Assembly (NCBI RefSeq): GCF_000719335.1
Contig: NZ_JOGB01000008.1
Span: 1-64,000, forward strand
Direction of reading: 5' to 3'
DNA length: 64,000 nt
Source: Streptomyces sp. NRRL S-87
GTDB lineage: Bacteria; Actinomycetota; Actinomycetes; Streptomycetales; Streptomycetaceae
The position numbers and the translations under genes were made by a program. A model generated the notes under the pieces. The model did not search any database, had not been told where the DNA came from, and saw only the letters and a list, made by a program, of their open reading frames with translations. Of this stretch, positions 7,874 through 16,186 are shown piece by piece; the stretch's first letter is position 1, and every line of letters starts with the position of its first letter.

Positions 7874-8767
7874 TTACGCAGCTCCTTCCAGCGTGCGGCC
7901 GTTGGTGCCGCGGTACTGCTCCCAGTTCCAGACGAGCTGGCGGCGAGCCATGATGCCGACCGCGTGACGGCGGTACTTCGCCGTGCCGCGGACGTCGTCG
8001 ATCGGGTTGCAGGCGCCGGAGGCGAGCTCACCGAACTGCTTGGCGATGGACGGCGTGATGACCTTGCCGTTGTCCCAGAACCCGCCCTCTTCGAGCGCGG
8101 CGTTGAGGAACTCCTCGGCGGCCTTCGCGCGGATCGGGGTCGGGGCGGCCGAACCGATGCCGGTGCGGACCGTACGGGTCTCCGGGTGCAGGGCGAGGCT
8201 GAACGCGCACACCGCGATGACCATCGCGTTGCGGGTGCCGACCTTGGAGAACTGCTGCGGACCCGTGGCGTTCTTGACGTGCACCGACTTGATGAGTTCG
8301 TCCGCGGCGAGCGCGTTGCGCTTGACGCCGGTGTAGAACTCGTCGATCGGGATCATGCGGACGCCGCGTACCGACTCGACCTCGACCTCGGCGCCCGAGG
8401 ACAGCAGGGCCGGGTGGGCGTCACCGGCGGGCGAGGCGCAGCCGAGGTTGCCGCCGACACCACCGCGGTTGCGGATCTGCGGGGACGCGACCGTGTGCGA
8501 CGCGATCGCGAGGCCCGGCAGGGTGCCGCGCAGGTTCTCGATGATCTGGGTGTACGGGACGGAGGCGCCGACACGGGTGACCTCCTCGCCGACCTCCCAG
8601 TCCCGCAGCAGCTCGATGCGGTTGAGGTCCAGGAGGTACTCCGGACGGCGGTGGTCGAAGTTGATCTCGACCATCACATCGGTACCACCCGCAATCGGCA
8701 CAGCGGTGGGGTGCTCGGCCTTAGCGGCGAGCGCCTCCTCCCAGCTGCCGGGGCGAAGGAAGTCCAT
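7874..8767 (-). CDS. Xanthine dehydrogenase, FAD-binding subunit (PucC-like)
   Basis: The 297-residue CO-dehydrogenase-flavoprotein-type subunit passes electrons to NAD or another acceptor. The FAD-contact motifs are AGGTDVMVEI near residue 27 and the TVASPQIRNRGGVGGNLGCASPAGD stretch near residue 103. First gene of the three-gene operon, divergent from the PucR regulator. Confidence 0.93.
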   Translation of the reverse strand: MDFLRPGSWEEALAAKAEHPTAVPIAGGTDVMVEINFDHRRPEYLLDLNRIELLRDWEVGEEVTRVGASVPYTQIIENLRGTLPGLAIASHTVASPQIRNRGGVGGNLGCASPAGDAHPALLSSGAEVEVESVRGVRMIPIDEFYTGVKRNALAADELIKSVHVKNATGPQQFSKVGTRNAMVIAVCAFSLALHPETRTVRTGIGSAAPTPIRAKAAEEFLNAALEEGGFWDNGKVITPSIAKQFGELASGACNPIDDVRGTAKYRRHAVGIMARRQLVWNWEQYRGTNGRTLEGAA

Positions 8768-8791
8768 GTGCGGCTCTCTTCTTCTTAATCG

Positions 8792-8842
8792 GGTCGTTCA
8801 CTTCAAGCCAGGAGGGCCAGAGTCCCTCGACTGGTCGTTCAC
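8792..8842. promoter_or_regulatory. Paired direct repeat in the xdh-pucR divergent promoter region
   Basis: GGTCGTTCAC occurs at 8792-8801 and again at 8833-8842, 41 bp apart (about four helical turns, same face of the DNA). The 253-bp gap between the two divergent units holds nothing else recognisable. This is a reasonable candidate operator for the adjacent PucR-type activator, but binding is inference. Confidence 0.45.
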
Positions 8843-9020
8843 GTGCTGTTAACGCGGTGTGGAGTCAGTACACAAGCCGCGCGTCCCTCGGGTGCAGTCA
8901 CCGAAACCATGAAGCAGTTGGCTGACGACCTCCCTCGTCTTGTAGATTCGTATGAAAGGCGAGAACCGCACACCTCGCTGATTTTCAACGGCAACATCGA
9001 GACAGATCGGAAACGACCCC

Positions 9021-10685
9021 ATGCGGCTGCGCGCACTGCTGGAAACCGAAGCGCTGGGCCTGCGGCTGCTCGGCGGCGACGAAGAACTCGACCGCACGGT
9101 TCGAGGCGTCATGACCACGGACCTGAAAGACCCGAGCCGGTACCTCTCCGGCGGAGAATTGGTGCTGACGGGCCTCGCCTGGCGACAAGATCCGGCCGAT
9201 TCCGAGCCTTTCGTACGAATCCTTGTGGGTGCGGGCGTCGCGGGCCTCGCGGCGGGCGAGGCGGAGATCGGCGGCATCCCCGAAGATCTCGTTTCGGCCT
9301 GCGTCCGGCACCGGCTGCCGCTGTTCGCCGTGAACGAGGACGTTGCATTCGCCACGATCACCGAGTACGTCGTGCGACAGGTGTCCGGTGAGCGGGCGGG
9401 GGACCTCGCGGCCGTGGTCGACCGGCACCGGCGCCTGATGACCTCGGGCCCCGCCGGTGGCGGACCGGATGTGGTGCTGGACCTGCTCACCACCGACCTC
9501 GATCTGCGGGCATGGGTGCTCTCCCCCACGGGGCGCCAGATCGCCGGGGCGGGAGAGCCCCTCTCGCCCGGCGTCTGCGCGGCGCTCGCGAGCGAGCACC
9601 TGGCGGCGGTCCGGACCGGTCGCCGGGGCCCGCACCGGATCTCCATCCAGGGTATTACCTACTCCCTCTTCCCGATCAGGGGGAACGGCCGCACCCCGGG
9701 CCTGGCCGGGCGCGACGTGCGCGAGAGCGTCCTGTCCGACTGGCTGCTGGCCGTCGAGGCCGACGCGGGCGACTGGCCGGCCGAGCGGCTCGACCTGCTC
9801 CAGGGCGTCACGCAGCTGATCGCCGTGGAGCGCGACCGGCGCGACGCTGCCCGCACGGTGCGCCGCCGGCTGGCGCAGGAGGTGCTGGAGCTGGTCCAGA
9901 CGGGCGCCGCGCCCGCCGAGATCGCCGCCCGCCTGCGGGTCGCCGCCCCGGTGCTGCTGCCCGGCCTGGGCGCGGCCCCGCACTGGCAGGTCGTGGTGGC
10001 CCGGGTGGACTGGGACGGCGGCGACATCGCCGGCGGCCCGGTGGCCCAGTCGCTGCTCGAGGAGATCCTGGTCGACCCCCGGCTGTCCGGGCCCGAGCCG
10101 TCCGACCGGATCGCGGTCGCCCATTCGGGTGACGAGGCGATCGCGCTCGTCCCGCTGCCCGCGCTGGCGGGCGAGGGCGACCCGGACACCGCGCTGCACG
10201 CCGACGTCCTGCTGACCGCCGTACGCGAGCCGCTGGCCGCCGGCCTGGCCGACGACGGCCGGCTCACCCTGGGCGTGAGCGCCGCCGTGCACTCGGCCGA
10301 GGGCCTGCGCGGTGCGCTGGAGGAGGCCCGGCACGCCCGCCGGGTCGCCGCGGCCCGCCCGGGGCGGGTGTGCGCGGCCGGCCACCACGAGCTCGCCTCG
10401 CACGTACTGCTGCTGCCCTTCGTCCCGGACGACGTCCGGCGCGCCTTCACGGCCCGCCTGCTCGACCCGCTGCGCGACTACGACCGGCGCCACCGCGCCG
10501 AGCTCATCCCGACGCTGGAGGCGTTCCTCGACTGCGACGGCTCGTGGACGCGCTGCGCGACGCGGCTGCACCTGCACGTCAACACGCTGCGCTACCGCGT
10601 CGGACGGATCGAGCAGTTGACGGCCCGTGACCTGTCCCGGCTGGAGGACAAGCTCGACTTCTTCCTCGCCCTGCGGATGAGCTGA
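9021..10685 (+). CDS. PucR family transcriptional regulator
   Basis: The 554-residue protein has the PucR layout. An N-terminal purine-catabolism-regulator domain (about 1-130, with SGGELVLTGLAW) comes first, then a central GGDEF-like CdaR region, then a C-terminal PucR helix-turn-helix (about 500-550: LHLHVNTLRYRVGRIEQL). PucR activates the purine catabolic genes in Bacillus subtilis, and the divergent position next to the xanthine dehydrogenase operon suggests the same target here. The ATG at 9021 fits the expected N-terminus. Confidence 0.92.
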   Translation: MRLRALLETEALGLRLLGGDEELDRTVRGVMTTDLKDPSRYLSGGELVLTGLAWRQDPADSEPFVRILVGAGVAGLAAGEAEIGGIPEDLVSACVRHRLPLFAVNEDVAFATITEYVVRQVSGERAGDLAAVVDRHRRLMTSGPAGGGPDVVLDLLTTDLDLRAWVLSPTGRQIAGAGEPLSPGVCAALASEHLAAVRTGRRGPHRISIQGITYSLFPIRGNGRTPGLAGRDVRESVLSDWLLAVEADAGDWPAERLDLLQGVTQLIAVERDRRDAARTVRRRLAQEVLELVQTGAAPAEIAARLRVAAPVLLPGLGAAPHWQVVVARVDWDGGDIAGGPVAQSLLEEILVDPRLSGPEPSDRIAVAHSGDEAIALVPLPALAGEGDPDTALHADVLLTAVREPLAAGLADDGRLTLGVSAAVHSAEGLRGALEEARHARRVAAARPGRVCAAGHHELASHVLLLPFVPDDVRRAFTARLLDPLRDYDRRHRAELIPTLEAFLDCDGSWTRCATRLHLHVNTLRYRVGRIEQLTARDLSRLEDKLDFFLALRMS

Positions 10686-10853
10686 CGCGATGTCGGTCCG
10701 GCGGGCCGGGAGGCGCTTCCCTGCCCGCCGGGGGCTGGCTGAAAACACGACGGATGGATTGTGAAACCGTTCACCTGACCCCTTGGCCGCGCCCGCCGGT
10801 GTGTGCTGGGATTCGCCCACAGGGCTCGAAGACGCGCGCTTTGGGGAGGGAAT

Positions 10854-11630
10854 GTGGCGGACACCGCCATGTCGGGTACCGGAACGGCCGGGGACGAGGA
10901 TCCCCTCCAGCGGGCGATATGGCGGCTGCGGTCACGCGGCTGTTGGACGGATGCGGCGGCGCTGCTCGAATCCCATGCCGCCCGGCCCGGCCCCGCGGTC
11001 CAGCGCACGGCGCTCCTGGTGGAGCGGTGCCTGTTCACCGGGCAGGGGTGGGCCGAGGCGGAGGACGCGCTGCGCGCCGCGGAGTCGGTGGCGCGGGAGG
11101 ACGAGGACCGGGGGGCCGCCGCCTGCGAGCGGGGCCAGCTGGCGTACGCGGCGACGGTGCTGGGGGTGCGCGACCGGGCCGACGAGGCCCGCTCCGCCCT
11201 CGGCCGGGCGGCGGCCCTGCTCTCCCCCTCCTCCCGTTTCCGGCCACTGCTGGACTTCCGCCGCGGGCTCGTGGCCGAGCACCTGGCGGACGCCCCGCAG
11301 TCGGCGAAGCCGGCGTACCGGCGGGCGCACGCGGGCGCGGCCTCCCAGGGCGACCTGCTGCTGCTGTCCTTCACCTACCGGCACCTGGCGGCGCTGGCGC
11401 TGCGGGAGGGCGAGCTGGCCGAGGCCCGGCGCGGCTTCTCGGAGTCCCTGCGCCTGCGTGAGGAGCTGGGCTTCCTGATCGGTACGGCCCCGGCCCTGGC
11501 GGCCCTCGCGGAGGCCGAGCCCGAACCCGAGGCCACCCGGCTCCGCCAGGAGGCCGCCCGCCTGTTCCGCCTCCTGGGCGGCATCCCCACCTGGCTGGCC
11601 GACCAGCTGACCCCGTCCCCGGCGGTCTGA
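10854..11630 (+). CDS. Helical-repeat (TPR-like) protein of unknown function
   Basis: The chosen start is GTG 10854, preceded by GGGGAGGG, giving 258 residues. The chain is alanine- and arginine-rich with regularly spaced helices (WTDAAALLESHA, WAEAEDALRAAESVA, ADEARSALGRAAALL, LAEARRGFSESLRLREELG), the pattern of degenerate tetratricopeptide repeats. There is no enzyme motif, signal peptide or membrane segment. It lies downstream of the PucR gene and may be cotranscribed, but nothing ties it to purines. Confidence 0.7.
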   Translation: MADTAMSGTGTAGDEDPLQRAIWRLRSRGCWTDAAALLESHAARPGPAVQRTALLVERCLFTGQGWAEAEDALRAAESVAREDEDRGAAACERGQLAYAATVLGVRDRADEARSALGRAAALLSPSSRFRPLLDFRRGLVAEHLADAPQSAKPAYRRAHAGAASQGDLLLLSFTYRHLAALALREGELAEARRGFSESLRLREELGFLIGTAPALAALAEAEPEPEATRLRQEAARLFRLLGGIPTWLADQLTPSPAV

Positions 11631-11643
11631 TCCCGGAGCAGGA

Positions 11644-11668
11644 GGCCCGGGCCCGTGAGGTCCGGGCC
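11644..11668. terminator. Convergent terminator hairpin
   Basis: GGCCCGG (11644-11650) pairs with CCGGGCC (11662-11668) between two convergent genes. A second GC-rich palindromic stretch follows at 11669-11700. Confidence 0.5.
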
Positions 11669-11709
11669 GCTGGGGCGGCCCCCGGGGTCCTGGCCGGCGG
11701 GCGGGGGCG

Positions 11710-12549
11710 CTACGGGTGGGAGCCCGTGAAGTGCTCGCGGACCAGGGACTCGACCACCGGGAGGTCCTGGGCGATCAGCGCGTCCAGGAGCGCGGAGTGC
11801 TCGGCCGCGTCGGCGACCAGGTCGGCGCGCCGGACCGCCGGCACCCCCGGGAGCGGCCACTGCGACCGCCGGTGCAGGTCGTCCGCCACGGCGACGAGCT
11901 GCTCGTTGCCGCCCAGCGACAGCACCGCCCGGTGGAACGCCCGGTCGGACTCCGCGTACCCCGCGACGTCACCGGCGGCCGCCGCGGCGGTGGTCGCGGC
12001 GGCGAGCGGCCGCAGGGTGGGCCAGGTCGACGCCGGCACCGTACGGGCGAGCCGCAGCATCACCGGCACCTCCAGCAGGGCGCGCACCTCCGCCAGCTCG
12101 GCCAGCTCGCGCACGGTCCGCTCCACGACCCGGAAGCCGCGGTTCGGCAGGCACTCCACCGCCCCCTCGACGGCCAGTTGCTGCATCGCCTCGCGCACCG
12201 GCGTCGCCGAGACCCCGAAGCGCTCCCCCAGTGCGGGGCCGGAGTAGATCTCGCCGGGCACGAGCTCGCCGCCCACCAGGGCCGCGCGCAGGGCGTCGAG
12301 GACCTGGCCGCGGACGGAGTGCCGCGCCACCTTCTGCGTCGGGACGGCGGGCAGGGCCGCGGCCGGGTCGTCCGGGAGTGCGGCGGCGGAGGTCTGCGGG
12401 GGCGCGGGCGGGCGCGTCGTCGGGGCGGCGTCCCGCGGGGGCGCGGCCGGGCGCGTCGACTCCGGGGACGGCGGCGCCTCCGGCGCGGTGGAGGGCCGCA
12501 CCGGGTCCGGCGGGGCCGGGTCGGTGGAGGCCGTATCGGGCGTCGGCAC
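11710..12549 (-). CDS. GntR/FadR-type (FCD domain) transcriptional regulator
   Basis: The 279-residue regulator begins with about 75 residues rich in Pro, Ala and Thr. A winged helix-turn-helix follows (HSVRGQVLDALRAAL through GERFGVSATPVREAMQQLAVEGAVE), then an all-helical FCD effector-binding domain with NRGFRVVERTVRELAELAEVRALLE. The ligand is not evident. It is convergent with the gene before it and divergent from the FhuF-like gene. Confidence 0.88.
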   Translation of the reverse strand: MPTPDTASTDPAPPDPVRPSTAPEAPPSPESTRPAAPPRDAAPTTRPPAPPQTSAAALPDDPAAALPAVPTQKVARHSVRGQVLDALRAALVGGELVPGEIYSGPALGERFGVSATPVREAMQQLAVEGAVECLPNRGFRVVERTVRELAELAEVRALLEVPVMLRLARTVPASTWPTLRPLAAATTAAAAAGDVAGYAESDRAFHRAVLSLGGNEQLVAVADDLHRRSQWPLPGVPAVRRADLVADAAEHSALLDALIAQDLPVVESLVREHFTGSHP

Positions 12550-12696
12550 GCGGTCCTCCTGACGTCTGGTCGCTCTCCTCCCGGGGTCCAGGGGGTGGGC
12601 GCCGGATCATGGCCGGGACTTCCCCCCGCTCTGAGGATAGGCGACGCGAACCACCCGGTCGGAGGGACCGTCCGGTACGGACCACACCACTTTGGG

Positions 12697-12715
12697 TAAG
12701 GTAAGGCTTACCTGT
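12697..12715 (+). promoter_or_regulatory. Iron box (DmdR/DtxR operator)
   Basis: TAAGGTAAGGCTTACCTGT is a near-palindromic 19-bp site related to the DtxR/DmdR consensus. It lies 28 bp upstream of the FhuF-like start codon. It is the second iron box in the window. Confidence 0.8.
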
Positions 12716-12742
12716 TAACGATCGTGATTCGGTGGTCCCGCC

Positions 12743-13669
12743 ATGCCCGACCCGGCCGCCCTGCCGCCCGTCGCCACCGCGACCGCCACCGCCACAACCA
12801 CCGCGACGGCACCCGCGACCGCACCCGCACCCGCCCCCGTCACCGCCGGCTCTCCGGTGGCGGACGCGTACGCACGCCTGGCCGCGGTCCACCCGGGACT
12901 GCTGATCACCGAGCGGTCCGCGAGCGACCCGGCCCCGCGCGGTGCCGGCTGGGTCGGTGCGGACGGGCTGGGGGCCGGCGGTGCGGCCCTCGACGCGTTC
13001 CTGGCGTGGGACGCCGCCCAGGTCCTGCGGGACTACGGGTGCCCCGGCCGTCCCGACGTGGTGGCCGGCTTCGGCCTGCACCGGTACGCCTGGCCGGCCT
13101 GCCTGCTGTTCACGGCGCCCTGGTTCCTCGCCCGCCGGGTACCCGAGCTGCCGGCCTCGGCGGTGGCCTTCCACCGCACGCGCGGGCTGATGTCGGTCCA
13201 CGTGGCGGGCTTCGCCTGCCTGCCGGACGACCCGGCGGCCGGCCTCCCCGGGGCCCGGGTCGTCCCGGACGCGGGGGCCCTGCGGGCGGAGGTGCGGGCA
13301 GCGGTGTCCCGCCACCTCGAACCCGTCCTGACCGGCTTCGGGCCCCGGATGCGGCGCGGCCGCCGGGCGCTGTGGGGCATGGTCACGGACGAGGTGGTCG
13401 AGGGGCTCTGGTACGTCGCCGGACTGCTCGGCGAGGAGGCCCGCGCCCGGGAGGAGCTGGAGCTGCTGCTGCCCGGGGCGACCGCCCCCTACACGGGCTC
13501 GGCCGGCTTCCGCACCCTGCGCGGCCCGGACGGCGAGGAGCTCGCGACCCGCGACCGGGCCGGCTGCTGCCTCTTCTACACGGTGCGGCCGCAGGACACG
13601 TGCGTCACGTGCCCGCGCACGGGCGACCCGGAGCGGATCGCCCGGCTGACGGCCCCGACCGCCGCGTGA
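12743..13669 (+). CDS. FhuF-like siderophore-iron reductase with C-terminal 2Fe-2S motif
   Basis: The 308-residue protein ends in the FhuF signature GCCLFYTVRPQDTCVTCPR (C-C-x10-C-x2-C), which binds the unusual 2Fe-2S cluster used to reduce ferric siderophores in the cytoplasm. Upstream lies a helical IucA/IucC-C-terminal-like region. The first 35 residues are a low-complexity Ala/Thr/Pro run encoded by repeated ACC/GCC triplets, so the true start may be further in. The iron box 28 bp before the ATG predicts derepression under iron starvation, together with the acetyltransferase at 357. Confidence 0.85.
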   Translation: MPDPAALPPVATATATATTTATAPATAPAPAPVTAGSPVADAYARLAAVHPGLLITERSASDPAPRGAGWVGADGLGAGGAALDAFLAWDAAQVLRDYGCPGRPDVVAGFGLHRYAWPACLLFTAPWFLARRVPELPASAVAFHRTRGLMSVHVAGFACLPDDPAAGLPGARVVPDAGALRAEVRAAVSRHLEPVLTGFGPRMRRGRRALWGMVTDEVVEGLWYVAGLLGEEARAREELELLLPGATAPYTGSAGFRTLRGPDGEELATRDRAGCCLFYTVRPQDTCVTCPRTGDPERIARLTAPTAA

Positions 13670-13708
13670 CGGCGTCCGCCGGCGTCCCCCACCCGGCCCA
13701 ACCCCCGC

Positions 13709-13728
13709 GGCACGGGCAGAGCCGTGCC
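13709..13728 (+). terminator. Hairpin after the FhuF-like gene
   Basis: GGCACGG (13709-13715) pairs with CCGTGCC (13722-13728) with a 6-nt loop, 40 bp after the stop codon. Confidence 0.5.
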
Positions 13729-13762
13729 CCGGAGCCCCACACCACCCGATGGAGTGCGGATA

Positions 13763-13800
13763 CTCGAACACAATTCCCATGACTCATACGGGAGTTCGAG
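13763..13800 (+). promoter_or_regulatory. Interrupted dyad upstream of the DUF2637 gene
   Basis: CTCGAAC (13763-13769) and GTTCGAG (13794-13800) form an inverted repeat. An inner CCC/GGG pair (13777-13779 and 13790-13792) extends the symmetry. It lies 130 bp upstream of the start codon. It could be an operator or a leader hairpin. Confidence 0.4.
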
Positions 13801-13929
13801 ACAGATCACCCTATCCGGAGGTCCGTGCACCTCATTGGCGTTCTCTTGTCCCGAAACCCGCGTGCGGCCCGATCCCCTTCCGCCACTATGGCGCCCGGAA
13901 CGCCGCTCACGCGATGCAAGGGACACCGG

Positions 13930-14994
13930 ATGAGACTGACCGACATATCGCTGGACTGGCTGCTTCCCGGCAGCCTGCTGATCCTCGGCGTGCTTGCGGC
14001 AGTGGCGGTGCTGGCCCGCGGCAAGCGCGAGGGGGAGAAGGCCGCCGCCGACGACAGCTGGGAGCGCAGCGAGGAGCGTCGGCGCCGCAAGGAGGCGATC
14101 TACGGGATCGCGTCCTACGCCCTGCTGTTCTGCTGTGCCGCGGTGGCCGCGGCACTCTCCTTCCACGGCCTGGTCGGCTTCGGCCGCCAGAACCTCAACC
14201 TCTCCGGCGGCTGGGAGTACCTGGTCCCGTTCGGCCTCGACGGCGCCGCCATGTTCAGCTCGGTGCTCGCGGTCCGCGAGGCCAGCCACGGCGACGCGGC
14301 GCTCGGCTCCCGCCTCCTGGTGTGGATGTTCGCCGGCGCGGCCGCCTGGTTCAACTGGGTGCACGCGCCGCGCGGGATGGGCCACGCCGGTGCCCCGCAG
14401 TTCTTCGCCGGCATGTCGCTGTCCGCGGCCGTCCTCTTCGACCGTGCCCTCAAGCAGACCCGCCGCGCCGCCCTGCGCGAACAGGGCCTGGTCCCGCGTC
14501 CGTTGCCGCAGATCCGGATCGTCCGCTGGCTGCGCGCGCCGCGCGAGACCTTCGGCGCCTGGTCGCTCATGCTGCTGGAGGGCGTACGGACCCTCGACGA
14601 GGCCGTCGAGGAGGTACGCGAGGACAAGCGGGAGCGGGAGCAGACCCGGCTCCGCCGGCGGGAGCAGCAGCGCCTCGAGCGCGCCCACCTCAAGGCGCTC
14701 GGACGCCAGAACCGGGCCTTCGGGCGGCCGCGCGGCCGCCAGGTCGAAGTGCCCGGCCTGACCGCGGGATCGGGCTCCGCGCCGGTCGGCGCGGAGCCCG
14801 CCATAGTGGAACCGGGACAACTGCCACTGCGCCAGCGCCCCTCCCTCCAGGCCGTCGGCCGCGGGGGCTCCAGCTCCACTGACGTCTCCGGGAACCGGAC
14901 CGTCGACCTCACGGCGGAGGACGACACCCAGACCATCCCCCGCCTCGACTCACTGGAACGCAAACTCAAGGACCTGGAGCAGCAGTTCGGCTGA
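13930..14994 (+). CDS. DUF2637 domain membrane protein
   Basis: The start is ATG 13930 (preceded by AAGGGA), giving 354 residues. The N-terminal half has about four transmembrane segments: near residues 8-28, 63-83, 97-117 and 128-150. In between are the DUF2637 features FHGLVGFGRQNLNLSGGWEYLVPFGLDGAAMFSS and AGAAAWFNWVHAP. The C-terminal half is a long charged helix or coiled coil (EEVREDKREREQTRLRRREQQ) and an acidic tail. DUF2637 proteins occur in Streptomyces chromosomes and in conjugative elements (some are called SpdA or transfer-associated). Function is unknown. Confidence 0.85.
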   Translation: MRLTDISLDWLLPGSLLILGVLAAVAVLARGKREGEKAAADDSWERSEERRRRKEAIYGIASYALLFCCAAVAAALSFHGLVGFGRQNLNLSGGWEYLVPFGLDGAAMFSSVLAVREASHGDAALGSRLLVWMFAGAAAWFNWVHAPRGMGHAGAPQFFAGMSLSAAVLFDRALKQTRRAALREQGLVPRPLPQIRIVRWLRAPRETFGAWSLMLLEGVRTLDEAVEEVREDKREREQTRLRRREQQRLERAHLKALGRQNRAFGRPRGRQVEVPGLTAGSGSAPVGAEPAIVEPGQLPLRQRPSLQAVGRGGSSSTDVSGNRTVDLTAEDDTQTIPRLDSLERKLKDLEQQFG

Positions 14995-15006
14995 CGGATT
15001 CGCGCG

Positions 15007-15603
15007 TCACCCACGACGGGGCGCCGGAGGGCCCACCTCCGGCGCCCCGTCCCCTGCTGTCCCCGGCTGTTCCGACCCGTCCCGTCCCACCCCCGGCCGC
15101 TCCGCCCGGCCCCGCTCTGCCCTGTCCCGCTCGGCCGCGTCCTCTTCCGTCCCGCCCAGTTCGAACCACACGACCTTCCCGATCCCCCGCGCCGTCACCC
15201 CCCACGCATCGGCCAGCGCCTGCACCAGGAGCAGCCCCCTGCCGTGCGTACCGTCGTCGGCGGTCGGTACGAGCGGCTCGGGGCGCTTCGCGGTGTGGTC
15301 GAGGACCTCGACCCGTAGCCGGGAGCCGGCGAGCCGGGCGGTGACCTCGGCCCCCTGGTCGGTGTGCACCAGCGCGTTGGTGACGAGCTCCGTGGTCAGC
15401 AGCTCCGCCACGTCGGCGGCCTCCGGTCTCCCCCACTCCCGCAGCAACTCCCGCAGGGCGCGCCGGACATCGCCCACGCCCCGGAGATCGGCCCGGCGGA
15501 GCCGGCGGCTCATCCGCCGCTCCGTCTCCACCTCCTCGGCCGGCTCCCGCGCGCCTGGCCGGCCCCTTCGCATCTGCTGACCGGCTTTCGCCCCCACCCG
15601 CAC
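15007..15603 (-). CDS. ATP-binding anti-sigma-type kinase (HATPase_c, RsbW/SpoIIAB-like)
   Basis: GTG 15603 is preceded by GGGGGAG, giving 198 residues. The GHKL ATPase core is clear: an N-box-like ELLTTELVTNALVHT (about residues 70-85), a G1-like VLDHTAKRPE and a G2-like DDGTHGRGLLLVQALADAWG. This is the single-domain regulator type that is abundant in Streptomyces and binds sigma factors or anti-sigma antagonists. The C-terminal 45 residues are a disordered Gly/Arg/Glu tail encoded partly by the terminator stem. The partner is unknown. Confidence 0.85.
   Translation of the reverse strand: MRVGAKAGQQMRRGRPGAREPAEEVETERRMSRRLRRADLRGVGDVRRALRELLREWGRPEAADVAELLTTELVTNALVHTDQGAEVTARLAGSRLRVEVLDHTAKRPEPLVPTADDGTHGRGLLLVQALADAWGVTARGIGKVVWFELGGTEEDAAERDRAERGRAERPGVGRDGSEQPGTAGDGAPEVGPPAPRRG
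15016..15050. terminator. Bidirectional terminator between convergent genes
   Basis: A perfect 15-bp stem, ACGGGGCGCCGGAGG with CCTCCGGCGCCCCGT, and a 5-nt loop lies just downstream of the DUF2637 gene. It overlaps the last codons of the convergent ATPase gene. Confidence 0.85.
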
Positions 15604-15706
15604 GGCGACTCCCCCATCCCCTTCCCGGAACCTCGAACACGCCTACGGGGATGCATGCCCCGCGCGGCCGGCGGCACTCCTGCGCTCCGGAGCGCGCCGG
15701 AACGGC

Positions 15707-16136
15707 TTATGGCCTGGGCACATTCCCGAGATTCGAGGGCAACCTCCGCAGCATCCGGGCGACGCCCCCGTCGAGTACGGTCTTGCCGGCGGAAAGGGCT
15801 CATCCCGTGACCATTTCGGCCCTGATCCGCGGTGGAATGGAAGCGCATTCGGATCGGTCATGACGTCCGCCGGTGCAGGTCCCTCGTGTGCGAACGCGTC
15901 TTTCCACGGACCCGCCGGGAGTTCCGGCTTCTCGACCCGGACCCCGTAGGCGCCCGCCACCCGGGCGACGCGGCGCGAAGTCGGGATTGCGGTGGGCCGT
16001 TCCGTACGACGGCAGTCCGGCTACGAGCATTTCCCACTCGACCATGACCGAGGAGGAGTTGGCGAACAGCACCACTTTGACGGGCAGGTCCTACTGCACG
16101 AGGGTGAGGAAATCTCCCGTCAGCATGGAGAAGGAC
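15707..16136 (-). pseudogene. Decayed C-terminal fragment of pyruvate oxidase/dehydrogenase (quinone), poxB-like
   Basis: Reading the minus strand and allowing breaks gives a recognisable PoxB C-terminus: MLTGDFLTLVQ, then DLPVKVVLFANSS, then AYGVRVEKPE, then DAFAHEGPAPADVMTDPNAL, then SIPPRIRAEMVTG, then KTVLDGGVARML, ending NLGNVPRP and TAA at 15707. At least four lesions are visible: an in-frame TAG at 16091-16093 (where the family has His/Tyr), a +1 shift after NPDFA, a -1 shift after DPNAL, and a TGA where Phe is expected after MVTG. The 5' three-quarters of the gene are missing; the remnant abuts the 3' end of the phosphatase gene. This explains most of the 580-bp gap between 15603 and 16187. 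Confidence 0.85.
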
Positions 16137-16186
16137 GGTGTCCGGCGGATCGCGGCCGGTCCCCGGCCCGGTCCGCCGGACAGCCC

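Noticed and set aside
15800..16075. Separate small gene in the gap after the anti-sigma ATPase
   Set aside because: The frame is one piece of the broken poxB remnant; the neighbouring frames carry the other pieces.
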